Source: Straminergon stramineum (taxonomy: Eukaryota; Streptophyta; Bryopsida; Hypnales; Calliergonaceae). Taken from it: a stretch of 64,000 nucleotides of DNA. A model generated the notes under the pieces. The model worked only from the letters and a program-made list of their open reading frames with translations, did not search any database and had not been told where the DNA came from. Below are positions 1-12,082 of the stretch, piece by piece; within the stretch, counting starts at the first letter, position 1; each line of letters starts with the position of its first letter. The stretch lies in contig OY987272.1 of NCBI GenBank assembly GCA_963920665.1, forward strand, positions 3,043,001 to 3,107,000, read 5' to 3'. The position numbers and the translations under genes were made by a program.

Positions 1-929
1 TTGTGAAAAATCATCCTCACCCTACACCACACTAAAGTAGAAGCACCCAAATGCGACACTTATTTTGAATTTCTTAATATGGAGTTTGTGTATATGAAAA
101 AATGATGTATACGTGTTAGGAAATGGTTTAGGAAACCAACAGAATTGGTTTCATATTTTTTCGAGCTTGTATGAATATTATACAAATTTTTGAAAAATAC
201 TTTATAGATGCACCTACTGTTGACATTAGACTAACATCAAAGTGGGCATTGAAACACCAAAAAGCAACACTCTCTAAACTTGAATCAAGTGCTCGTGATT
301 GGTTGCTACTTGAAAGAGTGACAACTTCTTGGAACCCCACCTGTCTACTTTGGAACCCCACTTGTCTACTTTGGGTCCACAAGCGCTTGGATTTAGTTCT
401 TTTTTTGGTTGCTTCTACCTTAATTCTGCTACGAACCCTCATTCTGCAACCCACACTAATTTTTCCACCCACGCTGCTCTCCCGTCGTCTCTCCGCGCCA
501 ATCCCCGCACATCCGCAACCTTCCCCATTGAATTCGAGCTCCAGATTCAACTCCAGCTTTAGAATTTAAAAAAAACATACAATTCGCAATCCACGATTTC
601 CCCTCAGCACCATAGATCTCAATTACTCTCTACCCCTTCTCTCGAAATTCACAATCTAGTTTTCGTTAGTTTTCGATAGTTCCATATCTAGACTGCTGGA
701 TCCAGATTTGGGAATTTCCAGTGTGTCTGCATTCTGTTTGAAGTTTTGAGTTTGTGTGTCTCTGTTTCAATTAACCTCGATCTCGAACAAAGTAATTGTT
801 ACTGGAAGTGAGTTCCACTGCTCGTGAGCTCTTTGTAAAGTTTTAAATGTGGAATTGTCACCACCTATTGATTGTTGGGGTGAATTGAGGATTGAGGTTT
901 AGGGTTTGGCGCTCTGTGATTTGATTTAT
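1..929 (+). other. 5' flank and leader of the fucokinase gene
   Basis: No coding region is supported here. Open frames at 128-569 overlap one another on both strands and resemble nothing recognisable. The last ~300 bases are CT-rich and lack the poly-A/T runs of the distal part, as expected for a plant 5' leader. The start codon at 930 is the first ATG in the frame that encodes the conserved FKGP N-terminus. No convincing TATA box was seen. Confidence 0.4.
331..372. repeat. 21-bp direct tandem duplication
   Basis: Two adjacent copies of a 21-bp unit beginning GGAACCCCAC differ at a single base (331-351 and 352-372). It lies ~560 bp upstream of the FKGP start codon, so it could affect the promoter, but nothing in the sequence shows this. 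Confidence 0.8.
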
Positions 930-3900
930 ATGGCGAAGAAGGATCCGCTGGATTACTTGTCGGAAGCGTGGCGGGTACTGCGCTTGTCCGTGCGGTGTCC
1001 GACGCGAGTGGCTACATGGGATGCGGTGGTGGTGACGGCCGCCAGTCCTGCGCAAGCGGAGCTTTATCAAAGGCATCTGGAGCAAGCGCAGGGGAATGGG
1101 ACGATCGCCGAACAGACGGTGGTCTTGGCGGTGCCGGACCCGGATGGGCGACGCATCGGATCCGGAGCTGCTACTGTGAATGCACTGCGAGCGCTTGCGC
1201 AGCATTTGCATGTAAGCGAAATCCTCACCATGTCCCTTACTCCATGATTTGAATACTAGTGTCACCAAATGATTTGGATACTGCATTTCGCCAGTACTTG
1301 AGTGTAGCATGGAAACAATGCTGAATCGTTTATTATGGAGTCCAATCTTAGTTCGATTATGGAGATTAGATTGTGGAGTCCAATTTTAAACCAGTAATCA
1401 ATATAGAAACGAGATCATACCCGAGGTCGAATCTAGATATGAACCAAGATAGAAGCGAGATGAGTATCAACCTAGAATCGAGATGATCAACATGTAATCG
1501 AGAGAAGCAAAGATGAATTGCAATTGTCGAAGGACACCCAAAGCATGTTGAAATCAGGATGTTGTTGAAGGAACGATTTTAGAATATCTACACCCAAAAA
1601 CTTCGACTCGTCGTAATTTTTGTTTACGGTTTCCAAAGGATACATTCTTTCGTGCATTGAAACCTCCTTACATTTGTCAACCAGAAAATATAAAATCTGA
1701 CCAGTCTCATAATAGAAACTGTGCGTACTAGAAGAAGTGATGGTTTTAGGTATTCCTACCTTAGAATGCTTCTGTCAACTGGGATATAGCAACTTGAAAT
1801 ATATATCTTTGGAGATGGATTTCAATGTCCATTTCAATATTGTTTCATGCTAGGGTTGTTTCAATATAGTATTAAGTTTGAAGGCAATATCAAACTGGAT
1901 TTCGATGTTGTTTCAATGTCTATTCGAGAAGCTTGTACTTCAGTGATGAGTATTCAAGTCAGATTCTATTTCGATTAGCGATGATGAAGTTCACTGATCA
2001 AACCATTTTTTTATTAGGACCGAGAGAGTAATGCATCTGGTCAAGGTTTGACTGCGATGACGCCGCGATTGGCTTGCGATCACAGGAAGCGGGTACTGCT
2101 GTTGCACACAGGTGGTGACTCGAAGCGAGTGCCATGGGCGAATCCTATTGGCAAAGCGTTTATTCCGTTACCGTTTTTGGCTGGGGATGATCCCGACGCG
2201 CACATCTTCACGCTATTTGATCACATTCTTGCCATCTCTGCTTCTGTACTCCAATCCTTTTCCAGCCAAGGTAAGAATTTTAGTGTAAAGGATTCTTTTT
2301 TCTTCCCACTGTATGCATATTAGCCAGTGTATATGAGTGTGGCTTCATTTGGAGATTAGTATAGAGCTCCGGAGAGAAAAAATTGGGTACAAGAGCTAAA
2401 CTTTTTTGATATGAATTTTTTTGTGAATTTCTTATGCAATCATCAAAGTGGGTGGTTGTCGACCTCTGTTGAAGGGATAGTAGACAGCCCCATTTCCACT
2501 CAAAGATCAGTGGTCATACACATTTAGCCAACTCATGCTTACACTCAACTTGCTAATTGAAAGCCAAACAAGTGTATGAATAGATGAGTTGCTGTTGGTA
2601 GCACGGATCAGGCAATTTGGAGACGGGTCAGGTTTTAGTATCCTCTACCTTAGTTCTGACTAAAAGTTATTCTGCCAAAAATCACATGCTGGGCATGTTT
2701 ATACCCTCCGTTTTTCACATAATCTCACTTGGGAGGACGTTCTATTTGGGGGGCAGGCGGATTGCTGATCATGACCGGCGACGTCCTCCCATGTTTTGAT
2801 GGTTCATCGATAGCGCTCCCTGAACATGGTGCTGTTGTAATCACAGTCCCCGCCTCGTTGGCTACAGCAGCAAAGCATGGTGTGATCTTGGGTTCTCAGG
2901 TTGGGACTGCTATTTGATTTTCTATTAGTCTCCTCTATTAGTTAGCTTGTATTGTCTGCTCAGTCTGCAGTAGAATTTTTCCGAGAAGCTCTATCTGATA
3001 ATTTTCCTCCTTTTTGTGGACAGGTACATGAAAAGGCAACGAGCGACCTACCTCTAGTGATGGACCTGCTTCAGAAGCCAAACGCGAAGCAGATGGTTGA
3101 GAGGGGGGCGGTTTTGGCAGATGGGAAAGCTTTTTTGGATACGGGTATTTTTGTTGTACGGGGAGCTGCATTTAGCGACTTGCTTGAATTTTCACTTTGG
3201 GATCCAAACCCAGTGGCAGACATTCTTGTAACAGGGGACGAAGTGGGTGGGCTCCCTGTCTTTGTTCCTTACTTGAAATCAGTCCACAGTGATTTTCGAA
3301 GGTTTCACCTGTAAATGTCATTTATGGGAAACCAATTAAGGATGATCTGGTATTAATAAATAATGCTTTATTTGTGATGCACTGCAGGTGAGTTTGTACG
3401 AAGAGATTGCAGGGGCGTGGGTACCAGCAAGGCATGGATGGCTTGCATCTCGGCCGCTTGGCAAGAAACTCATCGATGCATTGGGGTCTAGTCGATTGTA
3501 CCATCATTGTGCTGGTGTGACTCCAGCTCTTTAATTCCCACTCGCATTTTTACAATGTGATTTGCGTTCTGTTAGGAACATCTGCTTATGATACAGGTAT
3601 ATTAACTTCTGGGGAGATTGAACTGTGAGCTGCAGTTTTTAGGTGTTTGTTTCACTTGACATTCGGGTTGAGGAACTCTGTGCCAACGCTTCCATTAATT
3701 TTTCCTTATCTATCTTTGTACGTGTCATGGATCTAGAGGAGTTGGAGTTCCTTCATTTCGGTACATCCAGCGAAGTATTGGATCACCTGTCGGAGAATCA
3801 CAAGGGCCGCATCTTACGAAACCAGTTCAGTGCTATTTCTGGCTCAATGATGTGCGACGTGTCACCATCGGCGTGTGTTATAGGTTGTGACGTACACCCG

Positions 3901-6475
3901 AATGTCTCGGTGGGCGAGGGCAGCTTGGTCTTCAATTGCACGCTGGTGGAGGGTGTAAGAATTGGAAGTCGGTGCGTGGCGGTGGGTCTGATATCACAGT
4001 CTCCAAATTCAAAGTTTGCTCTTCTGGACCGCCATTGTTTGTGGCGGGTTCCTGTTTCAAGTCAAACGCTGTCAAGCGCTCAAGTTGTACTTTGCTGTGG
4101 CCTGGATGATGACCCAAAGGTCCCTTCTGCATCTCGAGGGACGTTTTGCGGTGGACACTGGAGTGAATTTCTCAGCGACCGAGGAATTGTGGAACGCGAT
4201 CTTTGGGGTCCCAATGTGGAAGCAAAGAATCTCTGGAATGCGAAGCTATTCCCAGTCGTGACAGCTCAGGATGTTGGTCTCGGTTTTGCCATGTGGTTAA
4301 TGGGCATCAACTTGGACGGAACCCCCTTTATACTTCCCGAATGGCGTTCCAGCCATCGCCTCAGCCTCGGCGATCTTCACAGTTGTATCAATTTTAACGA
4401 GCTGAATCGTGAAGTTGGTGAGCACATTGCGACTCTAGCAGGTGGTTTTCTGAAGGCGAGCATCGTTTGTGGATCCCTGAGTCGCAATATCGCGCAGTTG
4501 TGTCGCAACATTACGCTCGGAAGGACTAAAGAAAACCTTGCGATGACACTAGAAGATTCGATGTTGCTAGTTGCGGGATTGGCGAAGAAAGGGGCGAGGA
4601 ATGCAATTCTCATACCGTCAAGCAGGGTATACCAGGCATTGACTGACATATATGAAGCCTCTGGCGACGCCCACCCAGCCTCTGCTGCCTGGGTCTGGAA
4701 TGCTGTAGCCCAGGAGACTTCTGATGCCGTCTTTAAAATTCGCCTAGGTGAGCGACTTTTTATTTATTTATAGCAAGCTGAATTGCAGTAGCATGAGAAT
4801 CTATTGGTTTTGAATGTACATACTGACGAGGATCAACACGGCTCAACGTATTTCTACATACTACTACAATTCTCACTGATGAAATTGTAAATTGTAAATT
4901 GAGTATGCATGATTACTGCCGCTTTTATAGAAATGTGAGATAAAGCTCTCTGCACACTTGTAAATACTGCTGCAATTTCTGGGACATGATTTTATTGTCT
5001 ACTTGGCTACTTCCAGCAGAAGAAGAGGTGAATTGCAATTTGAGCTCAAAGGATTCAAGCTCTGCAGCAGTCATTCGCTCTAGGATTGAGCTGCCTGTGC
5101 GCGTTGACTTCGTTGGTGGATGGAGTGACACTCCACCCTGGAGTCTGGAAAGAATTGGCTGCGTGCTGAACATGGCTGTGCAACTGGACGGCCGCTCGCC
5201 ATTGTGCGCTGAAGTGACACTCCATCCTCGTGGCACGGGAGTTACGATTTCGGACGAGACTGCAAATACAATCACAATTGACGACAGAAGGACCATCCAA
5301 CCGCCTTTTGATTCCGAGGACAGGTTTCGTCTAGTGAAAGCTGCCTTGGTTGTCACAGGGTTCACTGGTAGCCAAAGCTCTACTGGAATGCTCGAGATTT
5401 CGACATGCTCGAATGTGCCTCGCGGGAGTGGATTGGGAGTGTCGAGTATCCTGGCAGCGGCAGTCGTGAAGGGGCTTCTCGAAGTGAAGCAGGACGACTC
5501 TGGTGCTGATAACGTCGCACGGCTTGTTTTGGTTCTGGAACAGATCATGGGTACTGGAGGCGGTTGGCAAGACCAAATTGGAGGGGTGTACCCTGGTATC
5601 AAGTACACCACGAGTAAACCTGGGCGACCCATGTCTCTCCAAGTGGAATCGGTGCCTGTGACTGATGCCTTGAGAGTAGAACTCCAGTCTCGAATGTTGG
5701 TCGTTTTTACAGGACAGGTAAGGAAACATCATTCAACATCTCTTTAATTTCTAGAACATTCATTACAGTCCTGGCTGCTAGTTTTGTGTTCGGGGTAACT
5801 CCGAAGGACCAATAATTCCAAATTGGTGTTTTGAGTGGGTCTTATCGGGACTTTTTATTGTTCAATCTTTCAACAATATATGCTTTGTTCTTCAGTGATT
5901 CTGGTGGTATAAAATGTGGTCCTGCCTGGATTATTGATTTTTCACAAAAAACCCTATCAAATTGATCATTATTTTAAACCATGAACTCTTGGCTAATATA
6001 TTTGTTACGAGATTTTTGCCTTGGAGGTGTAGTGACCCTTTGTGACGATGGGGTTTAATTTGCGCAGGTGAGATTGGCGCATACAGTACTACAAATAGTG
6101 GTACGGCGCTACTTACAACGTGACGCCCGCCTCATAGCGGCTATTAAGCGGCTGGTCGCTCTTGCCAAGCTGGGGGAAGCCGCGTTTGCGGCCAACGACT
6201 TGAACACCATAGGCAGCATCATGACGGAAGCCTGGCTGTTGCACCAAGAGCTCGACCCCAATTGCAGCAACCCTTTTGTGGATTCCCTGTTTCACAAAGT
6301 GAAACATCTCAGCTGCGGTCAGAAGCTCGTTGGAGCGGGCGGAGGAGGATTTGCCATCTTCATTGGCAAGAACAAGGAGGCGACTCAGGAGATGAAGGCC
6401 CTGCTGCAGAGCGTCGGTCCTCCCGTGGTAGTTTACAATTGGAACTTGCTTGAAAATACTGAATTGCTGGAGTGA
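930..6475 (+). CDS. FKGP: Bifunctional L-fucokinase / GDP-L-fucose pyrophosphorylase
   Basis: This enzyme salvages free L-fucose in the cytosol: the C-terminal kinase makes L-fucose-1-phosphate and the N-terminal pyrophosphorylase converts it with GTP to GDP-L-fucose. Eight exons fit with consistent phases: 930-1211, 2018-2270, 2757-2899, 3024-3242, 3388-3514, 3737-4747, 5017-5717, 6068-6475. They give 1047 residues, close to the ~1055 of Arabidopsis FKGP. The pyrophosphorylase half shows GSGAATVNAL (~77) and LHTGGDSKRVPWAN (~123), then hexapeptide-like turns at ~389-419 and FLHFGTSSEVLDHL. The GHMP-kinase half starts with LPVRVDFVGGWSDTPPW (~704), has the ATP-binding loop VPRGSGLGVSS (~812) and the third GHMP motif LVGAGGGGF (~1001). 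No stop or frameshift interrupts it. The exon 4 donor (GAA|GTGGGT) was chosen because it aligns best with the family; the exon 6 acceptor is similarly inferred. Confidence 0.96.
1212..2017 (+). other. FKGP intron 1 (806 bp)
   Basis: This is the longest intron of the gene, bounded by GTAAGC and TTATTAG. Around 1405-1510 it holds degenerate short repeats of an AATCGAGATGA-like unit. There is no sign of a nested gene. Confidence 0.85.
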
Positions 6476-8257
6476 AAGAACGATCATTCTCTTAAATTAG
6501 TTAGTTGATTGATACAATATGTAGTCGAATATAATTATTGTCATCCTGCTGGAAAAGCAATGGTTGATGTAGTTCTGGTCAAGCAAATTTGATGAAAGTT
6601 TCTGAATCAGATTTTTGCAACTACGTTGTAAAATCTCAAGGCTGGCATCTATTGATCTTCATACTATCTAGCCGTAAGTAGTTTACTGAAGAGAAATCGA
6701 CTCTCTTTGCTTTGTATTGACTTGGTTTTCTTCGTGGACACTCGGACCGTACATGGAGTTCTTCTATGTACTATGAATGGCCCCGGTGAACTTTACTGAA
6801 TTTTGAGCGTAAAGAAGCTAAGTATATCAGTCAATATCAAGCCAAGTCTATCACAACGTCAAACAACCCTTCTAAGAATTTCAACAGTAATTAGTGTGGG
6901 GTGCATATTCGTACGACCGATTGTTAAACCGTTCACTTGTCCTCGCCCATAATTGACAGCAACTCTAATCCATCCTTTTAATAAATATGAAAATGATAAT
7001 CTACCCTGACATAGTCCGGTCTATGCGTCCACACCTCAATCGTCCTAATGAAAAAACTTGGATACTTCAAAGTGAGCACACAAACTTGACATTTGTAGTA
7101 CAATTTATACCCATGAAATTTAAGCACAGGCAGCTGCTATAGAAGATTTTGGGTCCGGAGGACATGGAGTGCTATCCTAACAATAGTTACAATTGGAGAA
7201 TTTCAAGAAACTCCTCTAGAACTTCAGATAGATTCCAGTCCTAGAATTTAATTGAGTTTTGTGTACTTGAAAAAAAAAATTTTGCTCTAAAATTATGTAA
7301 GCCAATTGAATACATAGGCAATTTGTTAGACTGTCTGATTTAAGTGAAATCGGGAGTCTCAATTGCCAATTGAAACCTCAGATCTGTACTGGTCCTAGTT
7401 TCTAGAGCTCTGGACATTTGAATATCACAATTTTGGAGCATTAAAACAACGATATTTTAACAAGGATGGTCTAACATTTTCTACTTGAATAAGGGCACCA
7501 GAAAAGCAGTTATTAGAGTGCAACAGGTGCAGTTGGAATAATCTTTTGCTTCTTGGTAAGTTACTAAGCTTGGGTCTTGGCAGAATGATACTGCTACTGA
7601 AATCGTTATTGTGCCAGATTCTGTAATCACTACAGAAAATTAGTCATTGTGACATCCCAAACGTAGCCATTTAATCCATTGATTCAGATCAGATTACAAG
7701 TGACGGTCTCCATGTGATATTGCCAAGAAATAAACAGTGTCGACAATGTCTTAGTTTCTGGGATTGAAATTTTAGAACCAACATATTTGAATGATGTGGT
7801 TCGCCTTACACTAATTAATATTATGCTACAATTTAAACTCCAACTTTCTACGGCACATATCTTCTCACATCTTGAATTCCAGATTGCAATCACATCGGTG
7901 CTCCATCGATTATAATTATAGGCAAACACAGTTACTAGCTATAGAGTAGTACCAACAAAAATTATGGATTCTTACCATGAAGATTGGCCATATACATTAT
8001 GCTCTTCTATAAGCTTGCATCCCCAGGTTAAAATAGCAGTGTGCAAACCTTGCAAGCTCGAAAAATGGCGGCTCTCTCGAAGTCTCCCCTACGGACTCCC
8101 TTTCTGAACTGGCAAAGTTCGGACACCGGTGTCTCTACCAAATAGTAACGTTTAGCCCTGTCTTCTGTTTTACGAGTGTATGTGGTATACTCTCGATCAT
8201 TTAGATTACACTGAGCTTTGTTTGCATTTGATGCTATTTTTTATGCCGGTGGCAATG

Positions 8258-8357
8258 CTAGATTGAATATTGCTTGCAGTGGGCTACAGCTTGTACTTGG
8301 TACGTGGGAACAGACCCACTACAAGCCGTAGCACACCGCATGCAATACTCTATCTAG
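8258..8357 (-). ncRNA. Candidate miRNA-like hairpin
   Basis: The 100-nt stretch folds on itself. The left arm (8258-8303) starts CTAGATTGAATATTGC and the right arm (8312-8357) ends GCAATACTCTATCTAG. About 36 of 46 positions pair, mismatches are scattered singly, and the loop is only ~8 nt. Several mismatches are A-C on the plus strand and become G-U pairs on the minus strand, so a minus-strand transcript would fold better. Size and shape suit a plant miRNA precursor or a tiny fold-back element. I do not recognise a known mature miRNA in either arm. Confidence 0.35.
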
Positions 8358-9847
8358 ACTATTAATAGAGTGCTTCAGTTCAACGTATACTAATATCATT
8401 CGAACATGTTGCAACGACATTATGAACGTCATTTCGACATCATATATACAGCGACGAGGTTCTCACAACAGCCCAAATGAATGTCGATTCCGAGCGTTGT
8501 TCGAAGCTACACTCCATTCTAGTGCAAGTCAAGCTAGTTGTTGCGATTCTACGCTCTCAGAAGTTCCTTGCTTGTGGTGGAAACGAGGACCAGGCACGCA
8601 AGTTGACAGACTACGTGTTCATGAGTGGACATATACTGATGTACTGTAAGTGGACAGAAATGAAGAACTTTCCTCAGTTGGTTTATTTTTATAGCCTGAA
8701 TCCGTAGGTTGATCGAATTGGCAAAGCTTTAATATTTAATTACTTATGTGGACTGGATGATATTCTAGCTAGAGCTGGAAGGTTTGAGTACGGAATCAGA
8801 CATAACATTTGTCGAGCCTTTCCAGCCTTTGTCAAGTGTGATTTGAACGTCTACATCTATATTTTTTTTGGTTGATCAGAGATCTCACTTTCAGTACGTT
8901 AAGTTGGCGTATGATTTACGGAGTATTACCATCTTTAGAGAAGAAAGTTTCGTGGTTGACTCTTGACAATATGAAAGAGACATTGTCGATGTAAGAGTTT
9001 CATTACCACGACCCGCAAGTGAGGTCATAAAGAATGTGCTTGTAGGTCAGCTAGATCAATTCGCATCATTCGTGACGTCGATCACTTGATTTATATTAAA
9101 CAACACTTTGAACTTTCATTACTTATTCAAATGTTGTCCAAATAATGGATGCTAAATTGCGTTGGAAACCTCTTTCTCTTTGCATATAAGATCCAATAAG
9201 TTTTATAATAGTAAATATGATTAGATCCTATTAGTGTTGATTATCGCTGCACTTACCTTACTAGATTTTCTACACTGTCTATCTGAATCTCCTTGCTACT
9301 ACACCTTTCTCCCGTAATTCAGGGAAGAGCATCACTTATAAATGTCGTTGCTGCTCTAAGTTACTGCTAATTACTGTTACTGAATATTGTTGTAGCTTCA
9401 GATGCATAAAAAAATTGAGGTCCCGAGCGTTTTTAGAAACAAGTTACTGACTTTCTGATTACTCGTCGGGGTGCAGAAGTTACATTGGATTGTCAGATGT
9501 TACGGAAGAAAAGAGATGGCACAAGTTGTGGAGATGAGTTGATGGACTTCAGCAGGACTGACGGAGATAGACAGATGAGCTAACACACTCCACTGGTGTC
9601 GATCATTTGTCATGCAGAAAGGTGAATAGATGTTGCAACTTGCAAGGCCAAATATCTAGGCAAAATTCAAAGAAATTGACAGACAGGCTCACAAGGTCCA
9701 ATCTTTACTGAGCTAAATTAAAAATCTAGTCATTGTCCAGAACTTTAACTTGAAATTACTTGACTGATTTGATATTGCGACATTGAAGCTCCACCGCTGC
9801 TGTCTATGTCTTGCCAGATTGAAGACTAGACTCTGTCGAAGACTGTC

Positions 9848-9926
9848 AACTACTGTCAAAGATTGTTAGACTATCAACTACTGTCAAAGATTATTAGACT
9901 ATCAACGACTGTCAAAGATTGTCAGA
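9848..9926. repeat. 28-bp tandem repeat, about 3 copies
   Basis: The unit contains CTACTGTCAAAGATTGTTAG followed by ACTATCAA. Three nearly identical copies lie head to tail, and the last one is truncated. Confidence 0.8.
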
Positions 9927-10021
9927 GACCATAAATTCTGGACTTAAACACTTGCTCTGTGCATACTTGTGGCGTAGTATGTTGAACCAATTAAGTTACC
10001 TCAATCGGTTACTCCTTCAAC

Positions 10022-10335
10022 GCTTGTCAAAGACTCTAGGTAGCTTTCAGGTGAGTAGTCATTATCTATCTTTACATGGAGTAGGACTGACCGGAACAAT
10101 TTTCCTGTCACAGTTTGCTAAGGGCTAGTTTTTTGAAGCAAGTAGTCACTATCTATATTTATATGGTGTAGTTCGTAGAAATATCCTACTTAGTCAAAGC
10201 TTGCCAAAGACTACAATTTTTTTGGACAAATCTATTCTCTATCTATATTCATATAATGTAGTTAGTAGGAATATAACAACATGCCTCTCTCAAAGCTTGC
10301 AAAAGACTACAGTTTTGTGAAGTTGGTAGTGATTT
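10022..10335. repeat. Degenerate ~90-100-bp tandem repeat, 3-4 copies
   Basis: Copies start near 10022, 10113, 10199 and 10298 with GCTTGYCAAAGACT-like sequence. They share a TAGTCACTATCTATATT-like core and a GTAGTTAGTAGGAATAT-like segment. Divergence between copies suggests an old array. Confidence 0.6.
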
Positions 10336-11597
10336 TGGACATTCAAGTGGCGGGGAATTGTCTCCAATAAAGTTTTTATTTGTGTTGATCTAATCAAGAC
10401 CAAAGTATTTCTTCTTTTTGTTCTTCTTGACAAAAAATCATACTTTAGGCTTTTCTTAAGATAGTTGGGGGTCAAGCTATGGTGGAGTGTCACAATGGAG
10501 TAATACCCAAGTTATATATGTATGGATATTAAGTCTTAAACTATTCCTATTAATAAATTCAAATATTTTATGCATTTTCATCAATGGTTCAACATAGTGT
10601 ATATGCAAAAATATTAATTTTTTAATATTACTTTTATTAAAGAATACTTAACCTATAAAATTCAGTAGATAAAAAAATTAGGAATTATTGTCAAAATTGT
10701 GAGTATTTAAGCATAAGTAGATATCCTACAATATACATCCTTACATTATATTCATGGAATGTTTGTAGGGAAATAAATCACCATTTGCAAGGGCTTTTGT
10801 CCTCTAAAAGCTTGGAGTGCCTAAACTACTTCAATTCTCTACTTCTTGAATCTAATTCAATGTTTGAGAGACTAAATTGCACTCACAAGTACATGCAAAA
10901 GGTCTTGGCTTTAGAAACAATAGTTAGTAGTTCCTAATAGAAGAGTCCATTTAGCTTTAGATATAATTGTAGTCAATCCATCTAGCATTAGAAAAAGAAG
11001 GCCATGGGAGGTTTATTTTAAGGTTGTTCCCCAAGTTGTGAGCCATCATAGTATATGCCAAAATTTTATATGATTAAAAATATTAATTAATTAATTAAAT
11101 TTTACATTTAAAAAAATACTTTAGGCACCCATTAGGAATTTGAAATCAAATATACTAAGACCCCGGTTGTACTTGGTTTATCCTAAGGGTAGGAATTATC
11201 TACTCACAATGTTATTGTACAAATGTAATCCAAGCTTAGGTCTAAGACCCTATGAATATTTGTTACATTTTCAAAAGAATCATTTTTTGTTTTCTTCATT
11301 GAATGCAATAGAAATGACAATTATAAATGTTTTTGGAAGAAAAACATGCCTTAGTCCTTTAGAAGTTTAACAAGATATTGAAATATTAAATTTCATATAG
11401 ACTATCCAAAAAAATTATAAAGAGGCTTCTATAAGTTGTCTTTGAAGCAATTTAGTTTGTTTTGGAGTCACAAAAAACTATCCTTTTCACCAATTGAACT
11501 CTATAAAATATTATGGATACAAAATACTTTAATATTTGCAAGATTTGTTGAACCCTATATTTTACTCTATAACTTGCCTAATTTGTGAGTTACCATA

Positions 11598-11607
11598 GTA
11601 CATACAA
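11598..11607. repeat. Left target-site duplication of the large MULE
   Basis: GTACATACAA directly precedes the left terminal inverted repeat. The same ten bases directly follow the right end at 27972-27981. A perfect 9-11-bp duplication is characteristic of Mutator-like elements. Confidence 0.88.
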
Positions 11608-11677
11608 CAACGGTGCTAGTTTGTGAGCCTGCGAGCACGAGCCTACAAGTAGTGAGCAGGGACTATGTGAGCGTTGA
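11608..11677 (+). repeat. Left terminal inverted repeat of the MULE
   Basis: It begins CAACGGTGCTAG and continues with several spaced GTGAGC/GCGAGC/GTGAGCG words. It matches the inverted right end closely over the first ~21 bp (17 of 21) and then through the repeated GTGAGC pattern. A diverged copy of this left end and ~150 bp inward of it also lies inverted at 49598-49809. Confidence 0.8.
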
Positions 11678-12082
11678 GTTCTAACATTTAGAAAATTTTA
11701 AGAAAAAAGTCAATAAGATTTCTAAAAAGAAAAAGCATTATAAAAATTAGGATAAAATTTTCTATTTTTAGTAAATTATAGTGCCTATTACCGTAAAGAT
11801 ATTCCCGTGGACCTATTACCACGGACCTATTATTGTTGTTATGTACAATTTGTGTAAAATGTTTTATTTTCATAACATACTAAACATCAAAGGTATATAT
11901 TTTAATGGTAAATAACTGAACTATAATACAATACAAATTGAAATTGAAAAAAGATTGTATTGAATACTTTGGCAAATTACAATATTTGTCTAGATAGAAA
12001 ACAATACTCTTGAAGCTACATATCTAATTTCAATCTATAACCTTCCAATCTGAAATGTAAACACTCAAAGATTCTTAGTCAT

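Larger units (their letters stand above)
6476..11597. other. Intergenic region between FKGP and the large MULE
   Basis: No protein-coding gene is supported. Open frames at 7684-7929, 8422-8707, 9919-10128, 10290-10493 and 11140-11370 are short, have unremarkable composition and resemble no family I know. Identifiable contents are the hairpin at 8258-8357 and two tandem repeats at 9848-9926 and 10022-10335. The distal part (10500-11597) is strongly AT-rich. Confidence 0.6.

Noticed and set aside
4925..5732. Long minus-strand frames opposite FKGP exon 7 (up to 235 codons).
   Set aside because: They are shadows of the strongly coding plus strand, which carries the GHMP-kinase motifs in a consistent frame.
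8065..8145. Small ORF starting MAALSKSPLRTPF with a good ATG context, reminiscent of a plastid transit peptide start.
   Set aside because: It is only 26 codons, ends in a stop with no splice donor or continuing exon, and has no recognisable homologue.
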